This document shows positions 1 to 11,590 of a stretch of 64,000 nt of DNA, one piece after another (the stretch's first letter is position 1; every line of letters begins with the position of its first letter). The stretch spans positions 248,001 through 312,000 of the forward strand of contig JASANG010002908.1 of NCBI GenBank assembly GCA_030248215.1, in the 5' to 3' direction. The notes beneath the pieces were generated by a model. The model searched no databases. It saw only the letters and a program-made list of their open reading frames with translations, and was not told the origin of the DNA. The DNA comes from Enoplolaimus lenunculus. Taxonomy: Eukaryota; Nematoda; Enoplea; Enoplida; Thoracostomopsidae. A program made the position numbers and the translations under genes.

Positions 1-294
1 CCGAATTTGTATTAATTTTACTCTAAACATTCTGGAATCAATATATATTTGAGACAATTCTATTTGATACTCCTGTAGGTTTCAAATGTTCAAATAACCC
101 GCTTTTCATACATTTGGTTTTCTTAAAACTATTTATTAATTTATCGTCAAGAAAAACAGAACACTTCCGGTTATATTCGGTTATATATATCTCGAGACAA
201 CCGGTTAGATGCCTCTAGACGAAAATATACCCATAAATGAGTTTGCAATATTTATTGATCAGAAAAGTTAAACTTTATTTATTTTTTGTTGTAG

Positions 295-1328
295 CACCGC
301 CTCCATATCCAGTTGCGCACAATTATCCTGATCTTCCGCCACATCTGGCAGTGCTACTCAAATCAAGCATACTCGCTCATCAAGAACAACAACAACAACA
401 ACAACAACTGCCATACACACAACAACCGCAACACTCTTCTGCTGAATTCAACTGGAACACAAGTGACTCGGACGCGAGCGGTTGTGCGTTGAGCAGTCGC
501 ACATTTCAACCCGCAACCACCCAAACTCAATGCCGTTCTCGTTCGTTGGAACCAAGAAGCGAACAAAATTGTCAGCAATATCCGACACAACAACAACAAC
601 AACAATTAAATCCAATAAATGAAGTTGCAAACCATGGGTTTGGTCGACAAGCTGACCTTGAAGACCCGGCGCTCGCGAGTCAACCGCTATTGCTTGACAA
701 TGCCTTGGCAACAGGTCAAAGCAACAATAACAGCGAGTGTTTCGAGCCACCAAATCTAGGTACATCTACTGCCGAAGATCATGATGAGAACAATGACAGC
801 GGTAACGATAATCCTTGGTCGAATAAAACTAGCGGTTCACAGCCAGCCGGACTAGCTAGCAAATGTGAAACTGAGGCGCAACTAGACGAGATAGCAAAAG
901 ATTCTAAAGCTAGCAAATTTTTGTCGCTCCCAAATGGATGTAGAAATTTTGCAGATATGGAGCCGTTCGAAAATCCTGGCGCATCGTCGTATATTGCAGC
1001 CATTGATGAGTACGCGGATGAAGATGAAAGCGATATTAACGAAAATGACATAGCTAGTCGAAATGAACAAGAAAATGAAGAAAATACACGCAGAGATGGT
1101 CGTAGGCCGTCGTACGGAACTCAAAGTAACTTCAACGAAGAGCAGTGCGTGAGCAAACCAATAATAAACGCCAGTGATGAACAAAATACTAACGGAGTAG
1201 AATCTGCTAGGGAACTGACAACATTGCTTAATACTGCCATCATAGAAGACTGTATAAACAAGAACTGCGGCGGAAATGGTAGCAAAGAACCTGACGACGA
1301 AATGAAATCGTTTGAAGGAATAGTTTGA
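295..1328 (+). CDS. 3'-terminal exon of an unrecognised poly-Q, PPxY-containing protein (5' part outside window)
   Basis: This is an open exon of about 343 codons ending in TGA. I start it at 295, after the acceptor TTTTTTGTTGTAG, because the frame upstream has no convincing start; the phase is 1, so the first codon is shared with an exon left of the window. The protein begins with a PPPYP motif (a possible WW-domain ligand) and a Pro/Leu-rich stretch. Two glutamine runs, encoded by CAA/CAG repeats near 388 and 590, follow. The rest is Asn/Asp/Glu/Ser-rich and looks disordered, with acidic blocks around 1010-1080. I see no catalytic or folded domain. A possible AATAAA signal lies at 1457-1462. 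Function is unknown; a scaffold or regulatory protein is a guess. Coding status is supported by the long open frame and by codon-like base composition compared with the flanks. Confidence 0.72.
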
Positions 1329-1838
1329 ATCTGAGAGCAGTTCAGTTTCCGACTAAAGTTCACCGGAAGAATAATCATACGGTCTGGATGGTGCAAAGAT
1401 TAATATTGTGGAATATTACACTCGGACGGTCACCATCAAGTTTGCTTAACCGGCATAATAAAATTTAGGATGACCGAAACAGCAAACAGACTGAAAAAGG
1501 TAAAAACGGTTCGGTGTCGCGGTATTTAGCACCTCAGTTGTGAGAATTGTTTGAAGATTTACTGGTGCAAGTAAATGAATTAAACTGAATGACGGAACAA
1601 AGCAGAACATCAACTCAACACACACTATGCATTATAAAGAAAAAGGTATTTACTTCCAGTGCACAATAGGAAAATGTGGTAAAATTATTAGCTATGTATT
1701 TTTAAATAGTTTCTTTACACTATACTAAACACAGCGGCATGGTTAACTTTTTTAATGTCAAATTTAAATAATAATGGAATGATTATTAATAGATTCTATA
1801 AGACAACGAAATTTCGCTTGTTTCGGTAAATATATACG
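1329..1838 (+). other. 3' UTR and flank of the poly-Q gene
   Basis: Non-coding, AT-rich sequence with an AATAAA at 1457-1462. Nothing else was recognised before the transposon copy at 1839. Confidence 0.4.
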
Positions 1839-2095
1839 CACTGTAATTTTCAATGAGTTGATTTTTCTAACTCCGAATGAATTCAGTCCACTCAGGAGCC
1901 TGAGCTCTGAATTAGGTGTCTCAGAACGCAGAATTCTAAATTCATTGAACTCATTCTGAGTTAATTAATACAATTAATCCAGAATTAAACCAGCTCAGAG
2001 CGAGTTAGTATTTACTGCTATTAATTCAGAATTAAGCAGCAATAAATAACCAATTCTCCGGCTGAGTTGATAATTCAACTGATCGGAATTTACAG
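1839..2095. mobile_element. CACTGTAAATTCC-type MITE, copy 1
   Basis: This short element is rich in GAGTTGATTAA and AACTCAGA-like words in both orientations. It begins CACTGTAATTTTCAATGAGT and ends with the near-complement GGAATTTACAG. Relatives lie at 9862, 25947, 32724, 34300 and 38769. It has no coding capacity, so it is a non-autonomous DNA transposon. Confidence 0.7.
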
Positions 2096-2904
2096 TTCAC
2101 AGTTTGATTTGTTTTGGAAGGATATAGCCAAAATTTCATTTCATGTGGGTATAAGTTTGGACAAACTTTTTCGCTTTAAAACTTATAGGATACTGTTTCT
2201 TGTTTCGAGTCGCGCTATCAGTTCTTGTATACCCTCCTGAGTTGTTTGAAGGGTTAAAACAGAATTTGCCTACAACGTGGGATTTATTTCTAAAGACGGT
2301 TATATTCGAAGTGATGATTTGAGTTTTATGCACAAGTTTACATATTCAGTGTTTTTTCATGTTTGTTGCTTATATTTGCTTGCAATATGTCTCTATTAAT
2401 GCCTTCGTTCAAATACAGTGATTGTGATTTGTTAATTTTACTCAGAAACGTTTTAAAAACTAACATGTTTAGTTTGTATATCATGTGAACGCTACACTGT
2501 TCCCACAAGAACTATATATATTTTTTCAGCAGAAGTAGGAACATGAAAAGCATTTGAAAAGATTTAGCATCACAGAATTACTGTTAACTCACTATAACCC
2601 AAAATATAAATACAAACGTTCCTTGGCATTAACCTGTTTTGGGGTTTCATTAGCTAGTTTTTCAAGACTTATAAAGAATTTCTGGAAAAAACTTAAAAAT
2701 GCGACGAATTTGCTGCCCAAATGCAAGCTGCTCAACGATGCAATTATAGAGACCAATTGTAGAAACGTTAATTTTTATTTTTAAATTATTTACTTCAGAA
2801 TTTTAATGCGAAACTGTAAAAACATTGACAATTTAATATATTAACGGTTAAAGTTTTCGCTAATACTACAAGCATTAAATACACTGACTGCGTGGCCGAA
2901 ACCC
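2096..2904. other. Unassigned AT-rich intergenic DNA
   Basis: No gene or repeat was recognised. A 76-codon open frame at 2554-2784 has AT-driven composition and no recognisable motif, so it is not called. Confidence 0.4.
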
Positions 2905-3235
2905 TGCTTAAGTACAATTTAGTACTTAAGTTCGTGCTAAAGCACTTAACCATTTTGTCGCTTCTAAAAGCGTACTTATAAGTAAATGCTTAAGTCGCTG
3001 ACTAAATTTGATATATTACAAATTAACCGTTCAGGCACACCGACCTTGGTCTAACTGAAATTGTAGTCGTGAAGCCTCTTTAATACAGAGCAAAACTATT
3101 GCTTTTTTAAAGGGTAATAGCTCACATTTTGCAATTTGTTTGTTTTTCGTCGAAAATTTAAGTATTTACTTAAGTCGGCTAGTTAAGTATAAATAAACTA
3201 AATACTTAAGTAAAATTTCGGATATTAAGTAAAAT
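2905..3235. repeat. Cluster of ACTTAAG palindromes
   Basis: TACTTAAG, GCTTAAG and CTTAAGTAC words recur in direct and inverted orientation at both ends of the interval (about 2908-2995 and 3165-3235), with a unique centre. This looks like a small decayed inverted-repeat element. No second copy was found in the window. Confidence 0.4.
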
Positions 3236-3357
3236 TTATCGCTTCATCTTTCGTTACCAAAACCTTTAGAAGCTGCTGAAATATTTCAAATTTGTGAAGA
3301 TTATGTTAAAACTTGCCATGCTAGCTGTAAAACAATTGAAAATTAATAAAAAAATGG

Positions 3358-3533
3358 CATGCGTAAAGATCAGGGCGGAACGTTTATCTGCGGGATTGCA
3401 CTGGAGTAAGCTTATGCTTTAGGTTAATGGTTAATTTTTTGCTAAGGCTTAGGTTTAGGTTAACCACATTCTTACGCTTAGGCTTAGGAATATGCTTACA
3501 CTACTGTTACGGCCCTGTTCTATTCATTGTCCA
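3358..3533 (+). mobile_element. TTAGGC-bearing MITE, family 1 (GGCGGAACG ends), copy 1
   Basis: Its ends are GTAAAGATCAGGGCGGAACG and, inverted, TACGGCCCTGTTCTATTCAT. The interior holds TTAGGC/TTAGGT units and the phrase TAGGAATATGCTTA. The same layout recurs at 8836, 25295, 26203, 30848, 54310, 57047, 63232 and 63820. Confidence 0.75.
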
Positions 3534-3887
3534 TCAAGCCTTCATAGATCTATACAGTATATGGCTAAGCGACACAAATCCGTAATCTTAATTTGTCGCT
3601 GCGTAAATTTTTATCAGAAAGCTTGTGACCATGGCTCAAAATAAATCGCTATCTATTTAAATTAGCAAGGTCGCTATGCAATTATAGTCGTGGCCTAAAA
3701 TCGATTATACGCCAATTTAAACAAAATGATATTAATTGAAGTCGAGCTAACATGTCTACAAACCAATAGCATCAAACGAAGTCAAAAATATCAAACAAAA
3801 TACTTAAGAGATGCATTCAACAGGGGTGGTTATGATTTTATTTCTGTCAATACCTTTTCGTGTAAAAGTTTATTGCCAAACAGCATA
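3534..3887. other. Unassigned AT-rich intergenic DNA
   Basis: No coding frame, repeat or regulatory element was recognised here. Confidence 0.4.
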
Positions 3888-4089
3888 CACTGCAAAAAAT
3901 GGTGAGTCAAATTGACTCTGTCCGTAATAGGCTTTTAATGACTACAAAAACTGAGTCAAAATTCGACTCAGCCAAAGTCTAATATAGTCGAATTTGACTC
4001 TGGCGGAGTCGAAATTTGACTCAGTTTGTGTAGTCAGGAAAAAAGTCTATTTCGGAGAGAGTCAATTTGACTCACCATTGCTTGCAGTG
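3888..4089. mobile_element. CACTGCAAAAAATGGTGAGTC MITE, copy 1 (TA target site)
   Basis: Terminal inverted repeats start CACTGCAAAAAATGGTGAGT and end ACTCACCATTGCTTGCAGTG, and both ends are flanked by TA. The interior is built from GAGTCAAATTTGACTC palindromes. The ends and TA duplication fit a Tc1/mariner-type non-autonomous element. Other copies are at 8337, 33367, 35417 and 60343, with a remnant at 38724. Confidence 0.85.
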
Positions 4090-4216
4090 TAGCGAGCAAT
4101 GAATACTTTAAGATTGTAAAAGTGCTTTTTCTAGTTTCTTCAAAAATTTTAGGCAAAGATGCATCATCCATCTCTCATCTCCTTTGCATACATCCATGGG
4201 TATTTCAATCTTTTAT

Positions 4217-7200
4217 CTAAGCTTTTTTAGCAGTTTTCTTTGTCGACACCAATTGATATCCGGGCGCATATTGTTGGTAGAATTCGTAATCGTAGCGATA
4301 ATCACGCGGTGTTACCGGTACTGTCCGACTTCGCGGATGGCACGGACAATAACCAGCGTCGTTACCCGGAATTCCGGGCGGCCCTGAAAAAAACACGTAA
4401 TACAAATGTAAATATAAATTATCATTTTGGCTCTTGTACACTACCACTTTCCCACACATTTATAGTTAAAGCTTAGACCGAGGCCCGAATTCTGAAATGC
4501 GTGTAGAACCTATCACCAGTTAGCAATAGAGGTTCAAACAAGCGAGATACAGCAGTTACAAACGGCAAACTTGGGTCATAGGTAAGAACGCTCAAATACA
4601 AATGTGCAAAATTTTAACGTTCTCGATTGGCTGGTTCGAAATTTATAGATACTAATACCAATTGGTGACTGGTGGTATATGCATTTGATAATACGGTCAC
4701 TTTAAGTTTCGGCAAACTTTTTCCTAAAGCTAAGCTTAAGCTTACGCGTTGCCTATAGTCAATGGCGAAAATTGCGCAACAGCGATCGTTTTGTCAACTA
4801 AAAAAGTTTGTGCGGACCTTATAAAGTCGTAAATCCGCTATAAGTGACAATTTGGAGCGCAACAGAATGATTATTCTAACACAAATAATGCGAATGTCAA
4901 TTATCAAAACATATTGTATACACAGCCAAACATTCGTTTACGTACCAGGTAAGCCAGCTGAACCATCTCGACCTCGCTCGCCTGTATATCCAGGTTTTCC
5001 AGGCAGTCCAGGAGGTCCAGGCAATCCAGGTGCCGGTTCGGATAGCGGTGTTTCACCTGGTGCTCCAGGAGGACCCAATTCACCTGGAACAGATTTGCAT
5101 ACAACGCTTAAATATAAATATATTTTCCCATGACGTACTAGGTATGTTTCATGATTGCGTAAAAATACATTGTAATTCGGTTATTCGCTAATTTCAAATT
5201 ATTTTCTTGCAACACAATGCAAAATAACAAATTTATAATACCTAAATGCAGTTGCTAGTTTCATCGTTAATTGTTCCTAGTCAGCCGGCTTTGCGCAATG
5301 CGCAAATGTTAGTGAGCACACAACAATCTGCTCATATTTTTCCACATAACAATCACATTTCTGTTCTGAAAGTTGCTCAAAATACGTATGCGGGGCTTTT
5401 CAGCTTTAATTATAAGATATTTCTCGCGCAACTGAGTTTGGTGTATAAATGTGGCCTATATTTGCTCTATACAAATTTATCAGTGACACTTGTCTATTGC
5501 AACGTTGAGCAACTCAGATTACATTGAAAACGTAAAATGCAAACCCAATCCTTAAAGTTACCTGAAAAAATTTTCTCTATTGAGTCTTAAAATCCGTAAA
5601 ATATTCTACAGCCTAAATACCTTGAGATTGTTTCACAAATTTTAAAGGATATATTTCTTATCCCTTGGTTGTATGCGCCCTTAAATGTACCACGTGGTCC
5701 TTTCGGTCCAGGTCGTCCACGGCCAATATACGCATTTTCGCCTGGGGCTCCAGTGCGCCCAGGTCTTCCAGGAGAGCCAATTCTGCCGGGAGTTCCAGAA
5801 GGACCTGGTGGTCCGCGTTCACCGCCGCCATATGTCACGCCAGGACGGCCTGGTGTTCCAGTTGGTCCAGCAGGGCCTAAAACAGACGTTTCAGTTGTTT
5901 TGTTCTAGCTGCCCAAACTGCGTACTGCGCAATTTACCTCCACAAACCACTGCATTATTTTTAATATATAGCATTTTTTCTTAAAATTGTTTTTCGTTTT
6001 TGTTACGAAATATGTTTGCCATTATCTTTGGGGCCAAATGTTGATTGTTACTTAAATTCAAATTTAAAAACTGTATTTACACTACGCCACCTATGCCGTT
6101 TTTCTAACCGGGCGATACAAAATTCAACCGCAAGTTCGCACATTAGAAACGTCTCCAAAATATATCTCACGCATAAATTCGAATTTAATAGCACGATTTG
6201 GCTTAACATACAGCCATATTCAGATTATAACAGTTAGGAACGTATTGAAAGTTTATAGGCTTAACAACATTGTCAAACAAATCAGCAGCACAACATCAGC
6301 ACTAATGACGGTATGTCACATTCGTTCAGGAATTTAGCCAAAATTTTATTTCAAGAGAATACAATTTCAGGCAAAAAAATTTGCGAATAAACCGTGGCGA
6401 GAATAATCTGACTTCTCGAAGAAAAGTGTCTATTTTTAATAACCTGAAAGAACTTTGAAAAGGTACATTTACCCGTTATACAATTTACCGTATCCGAATA
6501 AGAGGAAGGGCAGATATTTATTTTGAGTCTATAGAGAGTACCGCCTGTTATTTGGTTACGGACTGTAGTTTATTTTTAATTCACCTTATGTAGTTTGGAC
6601 CCGACAATGTTTTTTATACTGTTTTTTTAGCAGAAATGACTTGCTCGGTAGCATTTTTTGATTGCCATGTCCATTAATCTTTTTTCCGGATTTAATAAAA
6701 TTTACACCGGTAGTATGAGTGTCTGTTACATACTTGAGCAGGTTAAGCCATTTTTTCGGCTTGGTGTTTTATGACCTCCAGTTAACAATTATGGTCTCTA
6801 GTGACTAGCAGACTATAATTAGGAGTACAAACTCCAATTGACAAGAAGTAATGATTTGTTCCCTCTCTTATTGCCCCCACTCTTATTCGGGCCACTACAG
6901 TAGGATAGGTATTGTAACATCTTGATCGCGTTAACTTACCCATTCGGCCAGGTGCTCCTGGTGGGCCAGGCGGACCAGCGTGGCAAATCGGACAATCGCG
7001 TTAATGATTTGTTCCCTCTCTTATTACCCCCACTCTTATTCGGGCCACTACAGTAGGATAGGTAGTAAACTCCTCGATCGCGTTAACTTACCCATTCGGC
7101 CAGGTGCTCCTGGTGGGCCAGGTGGACCAGCGTGGCAAATCGGAGCATCGCGTTAATGATTTGCTCCCTCTCTTATTACCCCCACTCTTATTCGGGCCAC

Positions 7201-9634
7201 TACAGTAGGATAGGTAGTGGAACTTCTCGATCGCGTTAACTTACCCATTCGGCCAGGTGCTCCTGGTGGGCCAGGTGGACCAGCATGGCAAATCGGACAA
7301 TCGCGTTCAATGAAAAGTTCTGCATCACCCGACCGTCCTTCGCGACCAGGTTTGCCATCTTCACCGTCGTAGCCACGTTCGCCGTCAGGACCAGGCAAAC
7401 CAGGTGGACCTGCTGGACAAGCATTCGCGTACGACTGGTCACAGTCTGTAAACAACGGAAAAATAATTGACAAAAACTTAGTTTTAATGCAGGTACAGGT
7501 TTCGGAGACTGTATCTTAATATGTTGCTTTTTGATACATCAACAATACTGTTATAGCTTCCTTAATCCTAGTAGAAAGCCTGGCCTATACTAAGAAATAT
7601 TTGAAGAGTCAACCGTCGCTCAGTATGAGGTGAACAGACCACAGCAAAATCACGCATAGATTCCCATAACACTCATTGCTCTTTTGAAATTTATACTTTT
7701 AATTGTTTTAAATTTAAGCTAACTTATATTTATTAACTTTTTAATAAATCAAAATTGTATAATTACTAGTGTAGCCAGCCACCATTGTAATATTGTGTAC
7801 AATTTATTTTTCATTATAATTTTTTTAATTTAAAATAAAATCAAATTATTTCACTCCATTTCAAGAAAGTGTCCGCATTTAAATAAATACTTTTTTGTTT
7901 TCGAGAAAATCGTAGTCAAACTTACTACAATTGCTCGTTTGTTGTTGCTGGTGGTGGTGGTACGTGGGAGCCGGTGCACTGCCATACGATCGTTTAAATC
8001 GTGACGGCAGTGCTCCGTTCTGTTTCAGTCCCATAATATCGGTCCATAAATTTTCCGATTTTAACTGAAACAAATAAACCGCATTTTTAAACCGATTTTA
8101 TTATTTCAAACATTTGCGCGAACAGTTTGTATTACAATCGACCTTTAAGCTTGGTTTTAGCTACAAACAGTATACTTCTCTTCTGAGACGTATATAGTAA
8201 CGGTGGTGGTATACTTTTGATGACGTCCGGCGCCGTTCGCCACATTTACCATACGGTATTGTAAAGTGAATTACTCACGTACGATACCGTGTGATGACGG
8301 ACGGCGCCGTACGACAAGTATAGTGCCAAACTTATACTGCAAAAAATGGTGAGTCACAATGACTCTCCCCGACATAGGCTCCACGGGTCTACACGAACTG
8401 AATCAAATTCGACTCCGCCAGAGTCAAATGTGCCATTCAGTGAGTCAAATTTGACTCTGGCGGAGTCGACTTTGACTCATTGTGTGTATTTTCGTAGGGC
8501 CTATTTCGGAGAGAGTCAATTTGACTGACTGTTTTTTGCACTGTACCCGAACTTGAGGTTTTGTGGTCATTTGTTTAGTTTTTATTATAGTACGTCTTGA
8601 AAAAAGTCGGATATACACGTTGTTCAATACATTCAAGTCCTAAGAATATCTTTTAGACAGGCACGTAGCGTAGCAAGAGAACGGGAGGCAACTGCCATGG
8701 GACCATGTTCGCCCCCTGAGCTAAATAGTATACAGAATTATATAATTACATTTTTGCCCCGTCTAAAATTGGTTCCACCCTCTGCAATTGAATTGCGTTT
8801 ACTCGTCTTTAAAACTCGCACACAAAAACCTAGACCATGTAAAGATCACGGCCGGAACGTTTTTGTGCGCGACTGCCATATAGTTTGCTTAAGCTTTAGA
8901 TTATTTTTTTGCTCAGGTTTTAGGCTTAGGCTTAGCTATAAGCATATTCTTACGCATATGCTTAGGCTTTTAGGCTTAGGAAATAGGAATATGCTTATAT
9001 TACTACACTAACCGACGTGTTCTATACATTGGGCAAAAACCAATTGTCTTCGCTCGTATAGAAAATCAAATGTTGACAAGATTTTTTGGTTGTTAATATT
9101 CAATACTCATAGTTTGAACGGACCATGTTACTTTAAGGGGCGTCCAGGTTTCTGGTGGGTCCATAAAAGAGTAGGTTTAGATTCTAGATTACTTTTTTGC
9201 TTAGGCTTAGGCTTACGCCTAGGCTTAGCCTTAGGCATAGGCTTAGGGTTAGGCTTAGGCCTAGGGTTAGGCTTAGGCTTAGGCTTAGGCTTAGGCTTAG
9301 GAATGCGCATAATCTACTGTTACGCCCCTCAAAGTAACATTGGCCGTTTGAACAGTTTTACAGAATAAACACCAATTCAATCTATTTTTGACGCTGACAC
9401 TTGAAAAAAAAGCAGAATTGAAAGCCACGTTTATCTTTCAATCAGCCATCCGGTTACGGCAATGTGGTTTTAGAAACAACTCACTTTAAATCGCACGATT
9501 TCCATATCCAATTCATTACTCAACTCGTTTGCTTCGTTGTAAAGATAAGGCACAATTACAACACAGCTTAAGATTGCGCAACTGCTCAGCCCAAGAGCGA
9601 CGAACGTAATAAACGTACTCGATGACTCCGGCAT
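4217..9634 (-). CDS. Nematode cuticle collagen, six exons, 326 aa
   Basis: The exons, in transcript order, are 9634-9485, 8064-7926, 7445-7245, 5876-5691, 5083-4946 and 4383-4217. All junctions are GT-AG and in phase, giving 327 codons including TAG. Exon 1 encodes a Col_cuticle_N-type start (residues 1-50), with a hydrophobic stretch [20 protein letters not shown] that should insert in the ER membrane. Exon 2 contains the cleavage site RFKR (72-75), where subtilisin-like processing of cuticle collagens usually occurs. Exons 3-6 carry interrupted Gly-X-Y blocks bounded by cysteines ([17 protein letters not shown]). The last exon has the nematode signature GNDAGYCPC followed by a Tyr-rich, Lys-ending tail. 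The product should be secreted by hypodermis and cross-linked into cuticle. Length fits the family. The introns hold several transposons, and the exon 3 donor end is repeated nearby (6849-7310). Confidence 0.95.
5246..5527 (+). other. Collagen intron 4 with a chance open frame
   Basis: This is the AT-rich interior of the intron between collagen exons 4 and 5. A 93-codon plus-strand frame is open but shows no domain and no splice context, so it is treated as non-coding. Confidence 0.45.
6490..6906 (-). mobile_element. CTGTAGTGACC-type MITE, copy 1, in collagen intron 3
   Basis: The right end reads CTCTTATTCGGGCCACTACAG, the complement of the family start CTGTAGTGACCCGAATAAGA. The interior has family phrases such as GGTTACGGACTG and TTTATTTTTAATTCACC. 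The terminal piece of this copy is part of the 152-bp tandem unit that follows. Confidence 0.6.
6849..7310. repeat. Three tandem units of about 152 bp: transposon end plus collagen exon 3 end
   Basis: Units run at about 6849-7001, 7002-7154 and 7155-7310. Each joins the last ~60 bp of a CTGTAGTGACC-type MITE to a short unique spacer, the exon 3 splice donor (GTAAGT, minus strand) and about 60 bp of coding sequence for [19 protein letters not shown]. Only the rightmost unit continues into the full exon. The units are nearly identical, so the duplication is recent. The two extra units are partial exons without an obvious acceptor. In the middle one the first Cys codon of CPIC has become Ala. 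Confidence 0.85.
8209..8323. mobile_element. GACGTCCGGCGCCG MITE, copy 1
   Basis: The left end ATACTTTTGATGACGTCCGG and the right end GACGGCGCCGTACGACAAGT are approximate inverted complements around an ATACGGTA/TACGATACC core. Other copies are at 28187, 37196 and 52141. It is GC-rich against an AT-rich background. Confidence 0.6.
8337..8543. mobile_element. CACTGCAAAAAATGGTGAGTC MITE, copy 2
   Basis: It carries GAGTCAAATTTGACTC palindromes between CTGCAAAAAATGGTGAGTC and its inverted end TTTTTTGCACTG, with TA on both sides. It sits in collagen intron 1, adjacent to another MITE. Confidence 0.8.
8836..9033 (+). mobile_element. TTAGGC-bearing MITE, family 1, copy 2
   Basis: It starts CCATGTAAAGATCACGGCCG and ends GTGTTCTATACATTGGGC. 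The interior has TTTTAGGCTTAGGCTTAG and GGAATATGCTTATA. It lies in collagen intron 1. Confidence 0.7.
9123..9347 (+). mobile_element. TTAGGC-bearing MITE, family 2 (TTACTTTAAGGGGCG ends), copy 1, with the longest TTAGGC array
   Basis: Terminal inverted repeats are GTTACTTTAAGGGGCGT and ACGCCCCTCAAAGTAAC. Between them lies about 125 bp of TTAGGC and one-base variants, including several perfect consecutive units near 9268-9300. Read as protein it gives a meaningless LGLGLG frame. Other copies are at 13598, 17735, 23093, 38122, 57722 and 62012. Confidence 0.85.
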
Positions 9635-9861
9635 TATTTATATAACCTTATTAAACTGTATAAAATTGGACAAGAAAGTCAAATCAATTATAACAGAAAT
9701 GCAATTTATTTATCAATTCTCAGAAGCCATGTTTGAGTAGGTTATCTTACTGTCTTAGAAATCTTATACCACAGAACAAACCTTCGTTAGCTGACAAACT
9801 ATACTCAAAGACACATTTGTCAAGATATGCAAAAAGAAAACTTATTCAGAGCACTTTATCA

Positions 9862-10092
9862 CACTGTAAACTCCGATCTGTTGATTAATCAACTCGGAGA
9901 GCGAATTAGTGTTTTCTGGTTATTTCTGAGTTATTAACAGGAAACATCAACTCGCTCTGTGTTGTATTAAATCCGGCTAGTTGACTAATTAACTCAGAAT
10001 GAGTTCGATCATTTCAGAATTCTGACTTCTGAAAGACTTCATTCAGAGTTCAGGCTTCTAGGTGAAATTCAACTTATTCTGAGTTAAAATCT
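9862..10092. mobile_element. CACTGTAAATTCC-type MITE, copy 2
   Basis: It starts CACTGTAAACTCCGATCTGT and then has the family words TTGATTAATCAACTC, GCGAATTAGT and AACTCGCTCTG. The right end is less certain. Confidence 0.65.
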
Positions 10093-10867
10093 GGTTTGAA
10101 ACCGTTAGGAATTTGCTATTTATTTAAATTGTGTTTCAAAGTATTAATACGATATATGTTGTAAAATAAAATTTTCTCAATTCTGATTAAGTCAAATAAG
10201 TACCCGTGCTTGAATGCTGTTGTTCAGAAATTTGTGGCATGTTTTCCGAAAAGGAATTAAAAGAAATTTGTTAAAATCGAACTGTAAACTCAAATAGAAG
10301 CGTGGTCTGCGTTTATATGTCAAAATTTCAAGGTTGCTAATACCTTAAGGCGACATAAACGTTCGACGAAAAATCGAGGTCATTCTATTTTAAAATAAAA
10401 TTTTCGGAAACTTTGTACGAATTACTACTGCAGAATTAATTTTAGAATTTTAAATTTTTATACGGGGTGATTTTCAATTGCCAGCGGGTAAATAAACGGG
10501 CAAAAACTATACAACATTAAAGTACGAAATTCAACTCTAACAATTTCAAATATTAAACAAAAACATCGGTACTTTGAGACACGTTTTTATGTTGCTCTGT
10601 AGTGGAAATTCTGTTATTTTGTGAAGTTTAACAATTAATAAGTGTTGCCACAGGCATCTTTTAGCTCTATGCAGTTTGAATTCATATATATATAATATTG
10701 ATATATATTTATATATATCAATATATATATATACTCAAACTGTGTGTAAAAATTAGTTCATTTGGATGTGACAGGAAAACGACCGTCGGTTTCGAACAAA
10801 AGCTCCAAGTTGCAATATATTTTCGTCACTTTTCATAATATTGTCAAATATAACAAGGTGTAAAAAT
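10093..10867. other. Unassigned intergenic DNA with an AT hairpin at 10671-10742
   Basis: No coding sequence is visible. At 10671-10742 an almost perfect (AT)-rich palindrome, with core ATATTGATATA and its complement, is bracketed by the inverted 8-mers CAGTTTGA and TCAAACTG. This suggests a tiny foldback element or an expanded AT hairpin. Confidence 0.5.
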
Positions 10868-11121
10868 GATGCGTAACCGAGAGAATTACCGCACCAGGAC
10901 AGCTCTATGTCCAAATTGGAACCCTGCTGGAAATTGTGTCAAAATCTTACACAGGTGTTTCTATATATAGCCTTGTTACTTGTGAACGAAATATCAAAAA
11001 CAACAGTCAAATTCACCCTATAGGAAATCTCGACCAATTATTTTCTTTTATGGACGCATATGAGTAGCACAATTGTGTGAATACTGATTTGGGTATTTTT
11101 GCAAACCAGGCTGGAAATTGA

Positions 11122-11390
11122 TTAACCCTTTCTCATATGAATATTTTCTATTTACCCTGAGACCTACTTTTATGCTAGCATTCGAACTCCAGTGACTGGA
11201 GTGGGAGGCGTATACCATCATCACTATAACCTATAGGAGCTTGACGCTCGAGCTCGAGGGGGCTCTCACGTCTTGTGGTGATTTAGTACTATGTACACGT
11301 GTTGCAATTGTTAAACACGGTGCGATATATACTAACGTATATACACTGCGCTGAGTTGCCTACAGGCCACTCAATGTGAGAAGGGGTTAT
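11122..11390 (-). mobile_element. piggyBac-type MITE (TTAA ends, tRNA-like core), copy in arm A
   Basis: It begins TTAACCCTTTCTCATATGAA and ends GTGAGAAGGGGTTAT, an imperfect inverted repeat starting CCC next to TTAA. Its core on the minus strand resembles a tRNA gene (TAGCTGAGTGGT-like A box, GAGTTCGAAT B box). Other copies are at 20132 (part), 20628, 35252, 35770 (part) and 62219. Confidence 0.7.
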
Positions 11391-11590
11391 ACAACCACGA
11401 AAGGACAAGAGTTCGCCGGGCAGATCCAAAACTTTTTAAACGTTGATGCTTAAATTATTTTGAATATTTAAATATTTATTCATTTTTACTATTACTCGTT
11501 ACACAATTGCTACTAATCTCAAATGTTTTCGTTGTTATACTTTCAACATTTTTATTGTTATTTTTTCAATCTGTCAATATTAAGGCATTG

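Noticed and set aside
9090-9368. Open frame rich in LGLGLG (and KPKPKP on the other strand)
   Set aside because: It is the translation of the TTAGGC array inside a MITE, not a gene.
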